A stretch of DNA of 64,000 bases from Paludibacteraceae bacterium (GTDB lineage Bacteria > Bacteroidota > Bacteroidia > Bacteroidales > Paludibacteraceae). The stretch spans positions 1-64,000 of the forward strand of contig JAFYMG010000003.1 of NCBI GenBank assembly GCA_017556705.1, given 5' to 3'. This document shows positions 1 to 8,105 of the stretch, piece after piece. The stretch's first letter is position 1; the number at the start of each line of letters is the position of its first letter. Both the position numbers and the translations under genes were made by a program. The notes under the pieces were generated by a model. That model did not search any database. It was not told the DNA's origin and saw nothing but the letters and a program-made list of their open reading frames with translations.

Positions 1-420
1 CCAGAGGAGGGTGGTGAATTGCATATTAGTGTTAGAAATAGCGAAGGTCGCTATAGTTGGTTAGCGTCCTATCATGTGTCTACTCCCACTGCAGATGAAG
101 AAGAATATATTTCCACTCGCAAAAGACCAGTAATATATGGAAAAACCTTGGATGAATATGGAGTGAAATTGGTAGATGTTCCAGCTGTGAATACATTGAA
201 TCCGGCTATGAAATACCATTTTGAGGTAGATGGTAGAGAGACCAAATCCTTTGCAATTAGTTTGAATGGTAGATGGTATAAAGAAAATCAATGGACGTGT
301 ACTGGCACAACGTGCTATATTGATATTACCCCAAATGAAGAAGGTAACTTGAGATTATACGTTAAGAAACCTGATGGTGAGTATATGCCAATTGCTGAAT
401 ATGTGGCGAAGAATAGGTAG
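1..420 (+). CDS. C-terminal part of an unidentified protein (5' end outside window)
   Basis: The frame is open from the first base of the window to a TAG at 418-420, giving about 139 residues, so this is the tail of a longer gene. An internal TTG at 19 is unlikely to be the true start because upstream codons (P-E-E-G-G-E) read through. The tail is rich in beta-prone and aromatic residues and has two cysteines in a short spacing (W-T-C-T-G-T-T-C). It ends in a lysine/arginine-rich segment. I do not recognise the family; the composition suggests an extracellular beta-sandwich end domain, but that is inference. The next gene has its own promoter, so it is a separate transcription unit. Confidence 0.6.
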   Translation, partial: PEEGGELHISVRNSEGRYSWLASYHVSTPTADEEEYISTRKRPVIYGKTLDEYGVKLVDVPAVNTLNPAMKYHFEVDGRETKSFAISLNGRWYKENQWTCTGTTCYIDITPNEEGNLRLYVKKPDGEYMPIAEYVAKNR

Positions 421-521
421 TGGTGATAGAATGTAATGGGTGGATTTTGTAAAGTGGAAATAGCAACTGATATGTTGTAGAATAAAAACTGAAAAAAAAT
501 AGAGAAAAAACAACAATGCTA

Positions 522-552
522 TTGCATGTGTCAAAAAAAAGTTGTAATTTTG
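522..552 (+). promoter_or_regulatory. Bacteroidota-type promoter for the pyr cluster
   Basis: A TTG at 522-524 and TAATTTTG at 545-552 are separated by 20 bp, matching the -33/-7 consensus of the Bacteroidota primary sigma factor. The pyrC ATG lies 28 bp beyond the -7 box. It is the only such promoter I see before guaA, so pyrC to guaA may be one transcript, perhaps with weaker internal starts. Confidence 0.7.
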
Positions 553-580
553 CAAGCAATTTTAAAAATTGCATAAAAAG

Positions 581-1708
581 ATGGCGATTGAACGCAACAT
601 AGTACAAATTCCGGCTCTTGTGGACCTTCATGTGCACTTTCGTGAGCCGGGTTTTTCGTATAAAGAGACTATCCGCACAGGTAGCATGGCTGCTGCTGCG
701 TCGGGCTATAGCGCCGTGTTTACCATGCCTAATCTGAATCCCGTACCCGATACGGTGGAGCATCTGCAAGAGCAATTGGATATCATCCGTCGCGACACTT
801 ACACAGGTGTTTATCCTTTCGCGTCCATCACGATGGGGCAGAAAGGTGCAGGAGAATTGGTTGACTTTGAGGCACTTGCGCCCTATGTGAAGGGCTTTTC
901 AGATGATGGTCGCGGCGTGCAAAGCGAAGAGCTCATGCGCGAGGCTATGAAACGAATCCGTGCGGTAGATCGTGTGATGGTGGCTCACTGCGAAGTAGAG
1001 GCGCTATTGAACGGCGGCTATATCCACGCGGGCGAGTATGCCAAGAAGAACGGACACCGTGGCATCGTGTCTGAAAGCGAATGGAAAGAGATAGAACGCG
1101 ACATCCGTCTGGTAGAGATGACAGGGTGTCGTTTTCATATATGCCATATCTCCACCAAAGAGAGCGTGGCACTGATTCGCGAGGCAAAGGCGAAGGGGCT
1201 GCCCGTGACATGCGAGACAGCACCACACTATTTGCTATTGACGGACAACGACTTACAAGAGGATGGCAAGTGGAAGATGAACCCACCTCTCCGTGCAGAG
1301 GAGGATCGCCTCGCACTCATTGAGGGTATCAAAGATGGTACGATCGACTGTATTGCTACCGACCACGCACCTCATAGTGCGGAAGAAAAGAGCCGCGGAT
1401 TGGAGAAGAGCGCATTTGGTATCGTAGGCTTAGAAACGGCTTTCCCATTGATGTACACCCATTTCGTAAAAACGGGTATCATCACCATGGAGCGATTGGT
1501 GGAGCTCATGTCCACTAATCCTGCGCGTATCATCGGTTTGGATAATACCGATTCGTATGCGTGCTTCGATTTGGATGCTTGCTACCAGATTGACCCTCAG
1601 AACTTCCTCTCCATGGGACAAGCCATGCCATTCGAGGGATGGGAAGTGTATGGCAAATGCGTAAAGACGGTGGTGAACGGCGTTGCCGTTTATAGTTATG
1701 AACTATGA
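581..1708 (+). CDS. pyrC: Dihydroorotase (class I-like, N-terminally short)
   Basis: Catalyses cyclisation of carbamoyl-aspartate to dihydroorotate in pyrimidine synthesis. The zinc motif H-V-H-F-R-E-P-G sits at residues 17-24; further metal or substrate motifs are F-S-D-D-G, A-H-C-E, C-H-I-S-T and A-T-D-H-A-P-H, so the amidohydrolase barrel is intact. At 375 residues it is shorter than the usual roughly 430-450 of class I enzymes because the metal motif comes almost at once: the N-terminal beta-subdomain strand is missing. ATG 581 is chosen, since the longer frame begins with TTG inside the promoter region. The last residues and the TGA lie inside a heptamer repeat (1695-1715), so the natural C-terminus has probably been rewritten by the repeat. 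Confidence 0.93.
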   Translation: MAIERNIVQIPALVDLHVHFREPGFSYKETIRTGSMAAAASGYSAVFTMPNLNPVPDTVEHLQEQLDIIRRDTYTGVYPFASITMGQKGAGELVDFEALAPYVKGFSDDGRGVQSEELMREAMKRIRAVDRVMVAHCEVEALLNGGYIHAGEYAKKNGHRGIVSESEWKEIERDIRLVEMTGCRFHICHISTKESVALIREAKAKGLPVTCETAPHYLLLTDNDLQEDGKWKMNPPLRAEEDRLALIEGIKDGTIDCIATDHAPHSAEEKSRGLEKSAFGIVGLETAFPLMYTHFVKTGIITMERLVELMSTNPARIIGLDNTDSYACFDLDACYQIDPQNFLSMGQAMPFEGWEVYGKCVKTVVNGVAVYSYEL

Positions 1709-1715
1709 GTGATGA
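1695..1715 (+). repeat. Heptamer array, family A, covering the pyrC stop codon
   Basis: Three consecutive 7-bp units, GTTATGA, ACTATGA and GTGATGA, in exact register. The pyrC TGA at 1706-1708 is the end of the second unit. The same heptamer family recurs at 2666-2721, 4364-4391, 9157-9184 and, inverted, at 9548-9605. Confidence 0.85.
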
Positions 1716-1717
1716 GT

Positions 1718-1819
1718 GGACGCCGCAAAGCGGCTATAGGACGCCCTTCGGGCTATAGGACGCTCGCAAGCGAGCTATAGGACGCGGCGAAGCCGCTATT
1801 GGACGCCCTTCGGGCTATT
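1718..1819 (+). repeat. F1 mini-hairpin array, five units with covarying stems
   Basis: Five tandem units of about 19-22 bp with the layout GGAC, stem, 2-3 nt loop, complementary stem, TATA or TATT. Stems are GCCGC/GCGGC, GCCC/GGGC, GCTCGC/GCGAGC, GCGGC/GCCGC and GCCC/GGGC. Flanks are constant while stem sequence and length change with full complementarity, so the paired structure is what is kept. Several loops are of the stable UUC or GAA type. Related units occur at 36074, 42196, 42705-42786 (inside a gene), 51280, 58089 and 58680. Confidence 0.9.
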
Positions 1820-1871
1820 GGCTATAGGCGAAAGGCGAGAGGTTAAAGGTTATAGGTTAAAGGCAAGAGTT
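1818..1871 (+). repeat. Heptamer array, family B, ending at the pyrK start codon
   Basis: Seven units in register (TTGGCTA, TAGGCGA, AAGGCGA, GAGGTTA, AAGGTTA, TAGGTTA, AAGGCAA) followed by GAGTT and ATG. The terminal AAGGCAAG piece is also found just before the starts of pyrE, the 5148 gene, cinA (variant) and gpsA, where its AAGG could act as a ribosome binding site. Confidence 0.88.
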
Positions 1872-2666
1872 ATGAAACAAACGATACTAACAATTCAAGG
1901 AAACGACTGCATTGCGAAGAATGTCTATCGCATGCAGCTTGCAGGCGATACCACAGGTATTTTGCCTGGGCAATTCGTGAATATCCGCGTAGAGGGACAA
2001 TTCCTCCGCCGCCCAATCTCAGTATGCAATGTTACTAAGGCGAAAGGCGAAAGGTTAAGAGCACCCCAAAACGCCACGAGCGTTTTCGGGGACCCCGCTT
2101 GGGCGAAAGGTGTGCTCACCATTATATATAAGGTAGTAGGCGTTGGCACGGAAGCGATGAGTCAGTTGCCTGTAGGCACCCAACTTGATGTGCTGACCGT
2201 ATTGGGCAATGGCTATGACCTGAGCAAAGCAGGCGATAACCCATTGCTGGTAGGCGGTGGCGTAGGTGTTCCACCGATGTATATGTTGGCTCGCCAACTG
2301 CGCGAAATGGGGAAGAATGTCCGCGTCATCCTCGGCTTTAATACCAAGGATGAAGTCTTCTACGAGGAGGAGTTCCGTCAGTTGGGTTGCGATGTTACCG
2401 TGACCACCGTGGACGGTAGCCATGGCGTGAAGGGCTTTGTAACCAATGCTTTAGACGGCAAGCAATCTTACTACTATACATGCGGACCATTGCCAATGAT
2501 TAAAGCGCTGTTGCAAGCCGTTGGCACCAATGGCGAAGTGAGCATGGAGGAGCGCATGGGTTGTGGCTTCGGCGCATGTATGGGTTGCACCATCCAAACC
2601 ACTCAAGGACCCAAACGCGTCTGCAAAGAAGGACCTGTGTTCGCAGCAAACGAGTTGCTGCTCTAG
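1872..2666 (+). CDS. pyrK: Dihydroorotate dehydrogenase B, electron-transfer subunit, with an in-frame repeat insertion
   Basis: FAD and 2Fe-2S subunit that passes electrons from the PyrD flavin to NAD+. It has the FAD motif R-R-P-I-S-V, a ferredoxin-reductase-type NAD domain with G-G-G-V-G-V-P-P, and a C-terminal cluster with cysteines spaced x4, x2 and x12 (C-G-F-G-A-C-M-G-C then C-K-E-G). ATG 1872 is chosen because the longer frame starts inside the repeat array. Between the FAD motif and the strand V-L-T-I-I-Y-K-V-V-G, about residues 56-80 are encoded by inserted repeat DNA (three family-B heptamers plus an F4 hairpin) where homologues have only a few residues. The insertion keeps frame and avoids the flavin and cluster sites, so the protein is probably functional. 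Confidence 0.93.
   Translation: MKQTILTIQGNDCIAKNVYRMQLAGDTTGILPGQFVNIRVEGQFLRRPISVCNVTKAKGERLRAPQNATSVFGDPAWAKGVLTIIYKVVGVGTEAMSQLPVGTQLDVLTVLGNGYDLSKAGDNPLLVGGGVGVPPMYMLARQLREMGKNVRVILGFNTKDEVFYEEEFRQLGCDVTVTTVDGSHGVKGFVTNALDGKQSYYYTCGPLPMIKALLQAVGTNGEVSMEERMGCGFGACMGCTIQTTQGPKRVCKEGPVFAANELLL
2037..2110 (+). repeat. Composite repeat inside pyrK (family-B heptamers plus F4 hairpin)
   Basis: AAGGCGA, AAGGCGA and AAGGTTA at 2037-2057 are followed by the F4 element at 2061-2097: GCACCCC, an AAAACGC/GCGTTTT stem, then CGGGGACCCCG. A further GGGCGAAAGG ends the insert. The F4 outer boxes are identical to those at 3642-3677 in pyrF, while the inner stem differs. Confidence 0.88.
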
Positions 2667-2721
2667 TTATAAGTTATGAGTTATGAGTTATAAGTTATGA
2701 GTGATGAGTTATGAGTGATAA
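2666..2721 (+). repeat. Heptamer array, family A, containing the pyrD start codon
   Basis: Eight perfect 7-bp units (GTTATAA, GTTATGA and GTGATRA variants) run from the last base of the pyrK stop into pyrD. The pyrD ATG at 2711-2713 is part of the seventh unit, and the first four to five codons of pyrD are repeat sequence. Confidence 0.92.
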
Positions 2722-3631
2722 GTTACAAATAGAATTATCCGGCGTGAAACTTGCCAATCCTGTGATTCCTGCATCGGGAACCTACGGTTTTGGCGACGAG
2801 TTTGCTGAGTTATACGATATCAATTGCCTTGGCGGTATCTCCTTCAAAGGCACTACCCGCGAGGCACGCTACGGCAACCCATTGCCTCGTATTGCCGAAT
2901 GTGGCAATTATGGTATGATCAACGCTGTGGGACTCCAAAACCCTGGCGTAGAACATGTTATCGCCCATGAGCTCCCTCGCCTCAAGAGCCACTACAACGG
3001 CTGTATTGTGGCGAATGTCAGCGGTTTCTCCGTACAAGATTATGTAGAGACCTGCGCCCTTCTAGACAAAGAGCCTATCGACATCCTCGAGGTAAATATC
3101 TCATGCCCTAATGTGCACAACGGCGGTATGGCATTTGGTACCAGCCCAGAGGCAGCAGCCGAAGTAACTGCAGCTGTGAAAGCCGTGACTACCAAGCCAG
3201 TATATATGAAACTCTCGCCAAATGTTACCGACATCGTGGCTATCGCCAAAGCATGCGAAGCAGCTGGAGCAGACGGATTGTGCCTCATCAATACCGTGCT
3301 TGGTATGCGCATCGACATTCGTCGTCGCCGTCCTGTGATCGCCAACCGCTATGGCGGCTATTCGGGCTCAGGAATCTTCCCGCTTGCCCTCCGCATGGTC
3401 AACCAAGTGGCACGCGCCACTTCCCTACCTATCATCGGTTGTGGTGGCGTAAGCAGCGCAGAGGATGTGATTGAGATGATGATGGCAGGTGCTACCGCCG
3501 TAGAGATTGGCGCAGCTAACCTCACCAACCCAATGGTAGCAAAAGAGATTATCGACCGCCTACCAGCCTTAATGGACGAACTGAAAATAGATAAACTAAC
3601 AGATATAATAGGAATAGTGAACCATGAATAA
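2711..3631 (+). CDS. pyrD: Dihydroorotate dehydrogenase B, catalytic subunit
   Basis: Class 1B FMN enzyme that oxidises dihydroorotate to orotate with PyrK. At 306 residues it matches the family. It has the catalytic cysteine in V-N-I-S-C-P-N-V, the substrate loop N-A-V-G-L-Q-N-P-G and the FMN phosphate site G-C-G-G-V-S near the C-terminus. The start ATG and residues M-S-D-K-L come from the heptamer repeat, after which the conserved strand ([11 protein letters not shown]) begins, so no better start exists. It overlaps pyrF by 8 bp, which points to translational coupling. Confidence 0.95.
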   Translation: MSDKLQIELSGVKLANPVIPASGTYGFGDEFAELYDINCLGGISFKGTTREARYGNPLPRIAECGNYGMINAVGLQNPGVEHVIAHELPRLKSHYNGCIVANVSGFSVQDYVETCALLDKEPIDILEVNISCPNVHNGGMAFGTSPEAAAEVTAAVKAVTTKPVYMKLSPNVTDIVAIAKACEAAGADGLCLINTVLGMRIDIRRRRPVIANRYGGYSGSGIFPLALRMVNQVARATSLPIIGCGGVSSAEDVIEMMMAGATAVEIGAANLTNPMVAKEIIDRLPALMDELKIDKLTDIIGIVNHE

Positions 3632-4364
3632 AGATGTAATTGCACCCCAAAAATCAGCAGATTTGTCGGGGACCCCGGTTATCATTGCATGCGATTTCGC
3701 TTCTGCTGAAGAGACTTATCGCTTCCTTGACAAGATGGGCGATGTGAAGCCTTATGTAAAGATTGGTATGGAACTCTACTACGCAGAAGGTCCTGCCATC
3801 GTGCACGAACTCAAACGCCGCGGACACAAGATCTTCCTCGATCTCAAGCTCCACGATATACCTAACACCGTCAAGAAAGCTATGTCCGTGCTCTCTCGCT
3901 TAGATGTAGATATGTGTAACCTCCACGCAGCAGGCACTATCGAAATGATGAAAGCCGCTGTTGAAGGCCTCACACGCGAGGACGGCACTCGTCCTATCCT
4001 TTTGGCTGTCACCCAACTCACTTCTACCAGCGAAGAGCGTATGCACAACGACCTCCTTATCCAAGGCAATATTGGTGATGTCGTAGTACATTATGCAAAG
4101 AACGCACAAGCCGCTGGATTAGATGGCGTGGTTTGCTCTCCACTCGAAGCAGGTATGGTGAAAGAGGCATGTGGCTCTGATTTCTATACCGTGACCCCAG
4201 GAATCCGCTTTGCAGATGGCGTAGTAGGCGACCAAGTACGCATCACTACTCCAGCCAAAGCACGCGAAATTGGCTCTGACTTCATCGTCGTAGGTCGTCC
4301 TATCACTGCAGCTGAAGATCCAGTAGCGGCGTATAAGCGCTGCGTAGAGGAATTTTGCAGATAG
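3624..4364 (+). CDS. pyrF: Orotidine-5'-phosphate decarboxylase with an F4 repeat at its N-terminus
   Basis: Decarboxylates OMP to UMP, the last step of de novo synthesis. The catalytic motif [10 protein letters not shown] is present, as are the phosphate-binding V-T-P-G-I-R and V-V-G-R-P-I-T. The length (246 aa) fits the short bacterial class of about 230-245. Residues 7-18 (A-P-Q to G-T-P) are encoded by the F4 hairpin repeat at 3642-3677, placed before the first beta strand (V-I-I-A-C-D-F). It overlaps pyrD by 8 bp. Its stop codon abuts the next family-A heptamer array. Confidence 0.95.
   Translation: MNKDVIAPQKSADLSGTPVIIACDFASAEETYRFLDKMGDVKPYVKIGMELYYAEGPAIVHELKRRGHKIFLDLKLHDIPNTVKKAMSVLSRLDVDMCNLHAAGTIEMMKAAVEGLTREDGTRPILLAVTQLTSTSEERMHNDLLIQGNIGDVVVHYAKNAQAAGLDGVVCSPLEAGMVKEACGSDFYTVTPGIRFADGVVGDQVRITTPAKAREIGSDFIVVGRPITAAEDPVAAYKRCVEEFCR
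3642..3677 (+). repeat. F4 hairpin repeat inside pyrF
   Basis: GCACCCC at the left, CGGGGACCCCG at the right, and an inner AAATC/GATTT stem. The left box reads A-P-Q in both pyrF and pyrK, but a 1-bp difference in length puts the right box in another frame (G-T-P here, G-D-P in pyrK). Frame is therefore restored by the flanks, not fixed by the element. Confidence 0.85.
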
Positions 4365-4426
4365 TGATAAACTATGAGTGATGAGTGATAAGTAAATTAA
4401 TGATTAAAGTTAAAAGGCAAGAATAT
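4364..4426 (+). repeat. Family-A heptamers and family-B type leader before pyrE
   Basis: Four units (GTGATAA, ACTATGA, GTGATGA, GTGATAA) at 4364-4391, then TTAAAG, TTAAAAGGCAAGAATAT and the pyrE ATG. The AAGGCAAG element lies about 7-14 bp before ATG, as in pyrK. Confidence 0.85.
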
Positions 4427-5056
4427 ATGAAACAACTTATTGCAGAAGACTTGCTCAAAATCAAAGCTGTCTTCCTTCGTCCAAACGAGCCATTTACATG
4501 GGCTAGTGGTATCAAGAGTCCTATCTATTGCGACAACCGTCTGACGCTGAGCGACACCCAAGTGCGCAACGACGTAGAGAACGGTCTCGCTGAATTGATA
4601 AAAGAACATTATCCAGAGGCAGAGGTGCTGATGGGTACTTCGACAGCAGGTATTGCTCACGCAGCCATTACCGCTACCATCCTTGACCTCCCTATGGGTT
4701 ATGTACGTAGTGGCGCGAAAGACCACGGCCGTGGCAACCAAATCGAAGGTAAACTTCTCCCTGGTCAGAAAGTCGTTGTAGTAGAGGATCTTATATCTAC
4801 GGGAGGCAGCTGCATCGAGGTAGTGAATGTTCTCCGCGAAGCAGGCGCAGATGTACTCGGTGTAGTAAGTATCTTCACTTATGGCATGAAGAAAGGCCTC
4901 GAGCGTTTGGCTGCAGCCGAAGTGAAGAACGTTAGTCTTTGCGACCTCGACACCCTCGTAGAGGTAGCTGCTGATAAAGCATACATCGCTCCTGAAGACA
5001 AAGAGCGCCTTATCAAGTTCCGCAACAATCCTTCCGACGAGAGTTGGATGGCGTAA
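4427..5056 (+). CDS. pyrE: Orotate phosphoribosyltransferase
   Basis: Joins orotate to PRPP to give OMP. The PRPP motif [13 protein letters not shown] is intact near residue 105-117, and the flexible-loop segment [11 protein letters not shown] precedes it. At 209 residues from ATG 4427 it has normal length; the upstream in-frame ATGs fall in repeat DNA. With pyrC, K, D and F it completes all steps after carbamoyl-aspartate within 5 kb, and pyrB follows one gene later. Confidence 0.95.
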   Translation: MKQLIAEDLLKIKAVFLRPNEPFTWASGIKSPIYCDNRLTLSDTQVRNDVENGLAELIKEHYPEAEVLMGTSTAGIAHAAITATILDLPMGYVRSGAKDHGRGNQIEGKLLPGQKVVVVEDLISTGGSCIEVVNVLREAGADVLGVVSIFTYGMKKGLERLAAAEVKNVSLCDLDTLVEVAADKAYIAPEDKERLIKFRNNPSDESWMA

Positions 5057-5059
5057 TTT

Positions 5060-5147
5060 TAGGTTAAAGGCTAAAGGTTATAGGCTAAAGGTTATAGGTT
5101 AAAGGTTATAGGTTATAGGTTAAAGGCAAGGATTAAAAGGCAAGGAT
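5060..5147 (+). repeat. Heptamer array, family B, twelve units
   Basis: TAGGTTA, AAGGCTA, AAGGTTA, TAGGCTA and similar units follow without a slip from 5060 to 5143, ending AAGGCAA, GGATTAA, AAGGCAA, GGAT and ATG. This is the longest perfect register array in the window. Nearly every unit carries AAGG or TAGG, so it also forms a ladder of weak ribosome-binding-like sites. Confidence 0.93.
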
Positions 5148-8066
5148 ATGAAAAAGTCATTCTTCTTAGCCATTGCTGCGCTTTGTGCGACAATGACTTT
5201 TGCTATCACCCCACAAGAGTTGGCGGATTCATTGAGTGTGTTTGCCAGTGAGAGAGCGTATGTAGGCAAAGTAAAAGTAAGTGATATTCAGATGGATGAA
5301 AAGAATATCACTGTTACTACCTGCAACCGACTGGCATCCATCTCGCTCAAACCCGAGGAGATTGCGCAGCTCAAAGAGTCTGTTCGCCAATGGGTATGCG
5401 GTGCGCCTACAGCACAAGTGCATATCCTTTCCGATGACAAAGAACTCGACGAATGGGTGACCGCTCTGTATAAAAAACGCGACAGGAAGTTGCAATACAA
5501 AGCTGTTAGTGCCAAATATCCATTGGTGCACAATATGTCACAACCTTACTCTGCTCAGCAAGGATTGGACGGCAAGCATATCGCCCTTTGGGGAAGCCAC
5601 GGCATCTACTATGTGCAAGCATACCGCATGTGGAAATGGCAACGTGCTCGTCTCTGGACTACAATAGAAGATCTCTATACCAGCAGTTATACCATGCCTT
5701 TCTTAGTACCTATGCTGGAGAATGCTGGGGCAGTCGTACTGCAACCCCGCGAGCGCGATACACAATTGCACGAGGTCATTGTAGATGATAGTCAACTCAG
5801 CGAAGGTATCACTCCTGCTGAAGGAAGCGGTTGGGGACGTCCTATCAAACCATTGCTTGAAGGCGACAACCCATTTGCCATGGGCGGCTATAGTACTGTC
5901 AAGAACCAAGCACGCTATACGCCTAACCTCCCAGAGGCGGGCGAGTATGCCGTATACGTAAGCTACAAATCCATGCCTAAAAGCAATCCACAAGCGGAAT
6001 ATACTGTAGTACACAAAGGTGTCAGCACTACCTACCATGTCAACCAACAAATGGGTGGTGGCACATGGATATATCTCGGCACGTTCGACTTCGGCACCGA
6101 CGTCAATAGCAACTACGTAACGCTGACTCACAAGGGCAAACAAATCACCACAACGGACGCTATTAAGTTTGGTGGTGGTTGGGGATCTGTAGCACGCTAT
6201 CCGCACCCAGAGATTGGGGACGATGACTTCTACACCAAGAAAGATACCCACTCACAAGAAGTGGTTACAGACTCCTCCAAACACATTGCCAATCAAGCAT
6301 TTGCCACCACTAGTGGTTATCCACGCTATATTGAAGGTGCACGCTATTGGTTGCAATATGCGGGTATTCCTGATAGCGTATATAACTACACTGGCAGCAA
6401 GAACGACTATACCGACGACTTCAGTTGTCGCGGCCGTTGGGTGAACTACCTTGCAGGTGGTAGTGCTGCATATCCAGATGGCCCCGGACTCAATATCCCT
6501 GTGAACATGAGTGTGGCATTCCACAGCGATGCAGGTTGCTATCCTACGGATGAGTTGGTTGGAACATTTATGTTTTATACCCTCTACGACGATGACAAAG
6601 AGACCACCTATCCAGCAGGAGGTGACCGTATTTGTAATCGCGATTATGCGGATTATATACAAACACAAATCGTAGAGGATATTCGTCAGACCATGATGCC
6701 AACATGGCAAAAACGCCACCTCATGCATAAGTCAATGTCCGAGACGCGCAATCCTAAAGTGCCATCTACCATCATTGAGTTGCTGAGCCACCACAACTAC
6801 TACGATATGACCTTTGGACTAGATCCTAAATTCAAGTTCATCGTCTCTCGTGCTATCTACAAGGGTATGCTTCGCTTCATCCACCAAACCACAGGCACTC
6901 CATACGTGGTACAACCATTGCCTGTGCAAGAGATGAATGTCAGCTATGCCAACAATGATACACTGAATATCCGTTGGGCAGAACGCGTAGATCGCCTTGA
7001 GCCAACTGCCACCCCCACCTATTATATATTGTACACACGCACGAGCCAACTCAAAGATGGCGAATGGATAGCATCCGATTGGGATAACGGCGTGAAGGTC
7101 AAAATCCCTAAAGCCGCTATCGCGATTAAACGTGGTGTGAAATACGACTTTATGGTGCGTGCCGGCAATAATGGTGGCGTCAGCCTACCAAGCGAAGTGA
7201 TGAGTGCCTATATTGCTCCAGACTATGACGACAATCTCGCTCTGATTATCAATGGTTTCCACCGTGTAGATGCCCCTGATATGTTTGGTATTGATAGTAT
7301 CACAGGTGGTGTAGTTCCTGGCTCATATGCTGTTTCCTATGGCAAAGAGATTAGTTTCCTAGGCGAGCAATTCGACTATGACCGTACCAATATGTGGGAG
7401 AGCGACGATGATTGCGGCTTTGGCATGTGCCATGCTGACAAACAAAAAGAGGTGAATATCGGCAACACCTTCGACTACCCAAGTATGCACGGCAAAGTGC
7501 TTGCACAAATGGATATTTCCTATGTATCATCTTCTATCAACGCCATTGAATCCCTCACGCCATATATCCTCGTGGATATCATTATGGGCAAGGAGAAAGG
7601 CGAGAAGACGGACACTATTGGTTGTATTCCTATGCACTTGCGCGAGGCGATCAATACCTACACTCACCAAGGTGGAAAGATCCTGCTAACAGGTTCATAT
7701 ATCGCTAGCGATATGCGCCATACATGCGACACTGCGTGGACACACAACACCATGCACTACCGCTACAAGACAGAAAAAGCATCCACCTGCGGACGCATCA
7801 ACTTCCAATACAACATCCTGCCTACTCAGCAATACGAATACTACACCAAGCCTAACCCACAAGTCATTGAGTGCGAATGGCCTGACGGTATCGAACCTAT
7901 GACAGGCGGTGTGCGTATTGCTCGCTACGACGACACTTATGTCAATGCGGGTGTGGCTTACCAAGACGACCTCAATAGAATGATTATACTGCCATTTATG
8001 CTCGAATCCGTAAAAGACTTCAACGGTCTCTACTCAGAGTGCATTAAATGGCTAATATCGCAATAA
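5148..8066 (+). CDS. Exported golvesin/xanthan-lyase-like protein with an amidase-type fold
   Basis: A 972-residue protein with a signal peptide (K-K-S then a hydrophobic run ending T-F-A). The middle resembles the Bacteroidota proteins annotated as xanthan lyase: a zinc-amidase-like region (A-L-W-G-S-H-G-I-Y-Y, V-A-F-H-S-D-A-G, S-T-I-I-E-L-L-S-H-H) split by a golvesin-C-like sandwich around residues 245-350, then a fibronectin-III-like segment near 610-690. Family knowledge suggests action on cell-wall or other glycans in the periplasm or at the surface; the true substrate is unknown. It interrupts an otherwise pure pyrimidine gene run, and repeat arrays lie on both sides, so it may have been moved in. 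Confidence 0.75.
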   Translation: MKKSFFLAIAALCATMTFAITPQELADSLSVFASERAYVGKVKVSDIQMDEKNITVTTCNRLASISLKPEEIAQLKESVRQWVCGAPTAQVHILSDDKELDEWVTALYKKRDRKLQYKAVSAKYPLVHNMSQPYSAQQGLDGKHIALWGSHGIYYVQAYRMWKWQRARLWTTIEDLYTSSYTMPFLVPMLENAGAVVLQPRERDTQLHEVIVDDSQLSEGITPAEGSGWGRPIKPLLEGDNPFAMGGYSTVKNQARYTPNLPEAGEYAVYVSYKSMPKSNPQAEYTVVHKGVSTTYHVNQQMGGGTWIYLGTFDFGTDVNSNYVTLTHKGKQITTTDAIKFGGGWGSVARYPHPEIGDDDFYTKKDTHSQEVVTDSSKHIANQAFATTSGYPRYIEGARYWLQYAGIPDSVYNYTGSKNDYTDDFSCRGRWVNYLAGGSAAYPDGPGLNIPVNMSVAFHSDAGCYPTDELVGTFMFYTLYDDDKETTYPAGGDRICNRDYADYIQTQIVEDIRQTMMPTWQKRHLMHKSMSETRNPKVPSTIIELLSHHNYYDMTFGLDPKFKFIVSRAIYKGMLRFIHQTTGTPYVVQPLPVQEMNVSYANNDTLNIRWAERVDRLEPTATPTYYILYTRTSQLKDGEWIASDWDNGVKVKIPKAAIAIKRGVKYDFMVRAGNNGGVSLPSEVMSAYIAPDYDDNLALIINGFHRVDAPDMFGIDSITGGVVPGSYAVSYGKEISFLGEQFDYDRTNMWESDDDCGFGMCHADKQKEVNIGNTFDYPSMHGKVLAQMDISYVSSSINAIESLTPYILVDIIMGKEKGEKTDTIGCIPMHLREAINTYTHQGGKILLTGSYIASDMRHTCDTAWTHNTMHYRYKTEKASTCGRINFQYNILPTQQYEYYTKPNPQVIECEWPDGIEPMTGGVRIARYDDTYVNAGVAYQDDLNRMIILPFMLESVKDFNGLYSECIKWLISQ

Positions 8067-8070
8067 GATA

Positions 8071-8105
8071 TTAATTATTAATTGTTAACTATTAACTATC
8101 AATAT
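8071..8105 (+). repeat. Heptamer array (TTAATTA/TTAACTA) running into the pyrB start
   Basis: Five units in register: TTAATTA, TTAATTG, TTAACTA, TTAACTA and TCAATAT, with the pyrB ATG beginning inside the last unit. Consensus differs from families A and B, but the 7-bp period is the same. Confidence 0.82.

Noticed and set aside
2666..5147. Tandem repeats as a CRISPR array
   Set aside because: Units are 7 bp with no spacers and no cas genes nearby.
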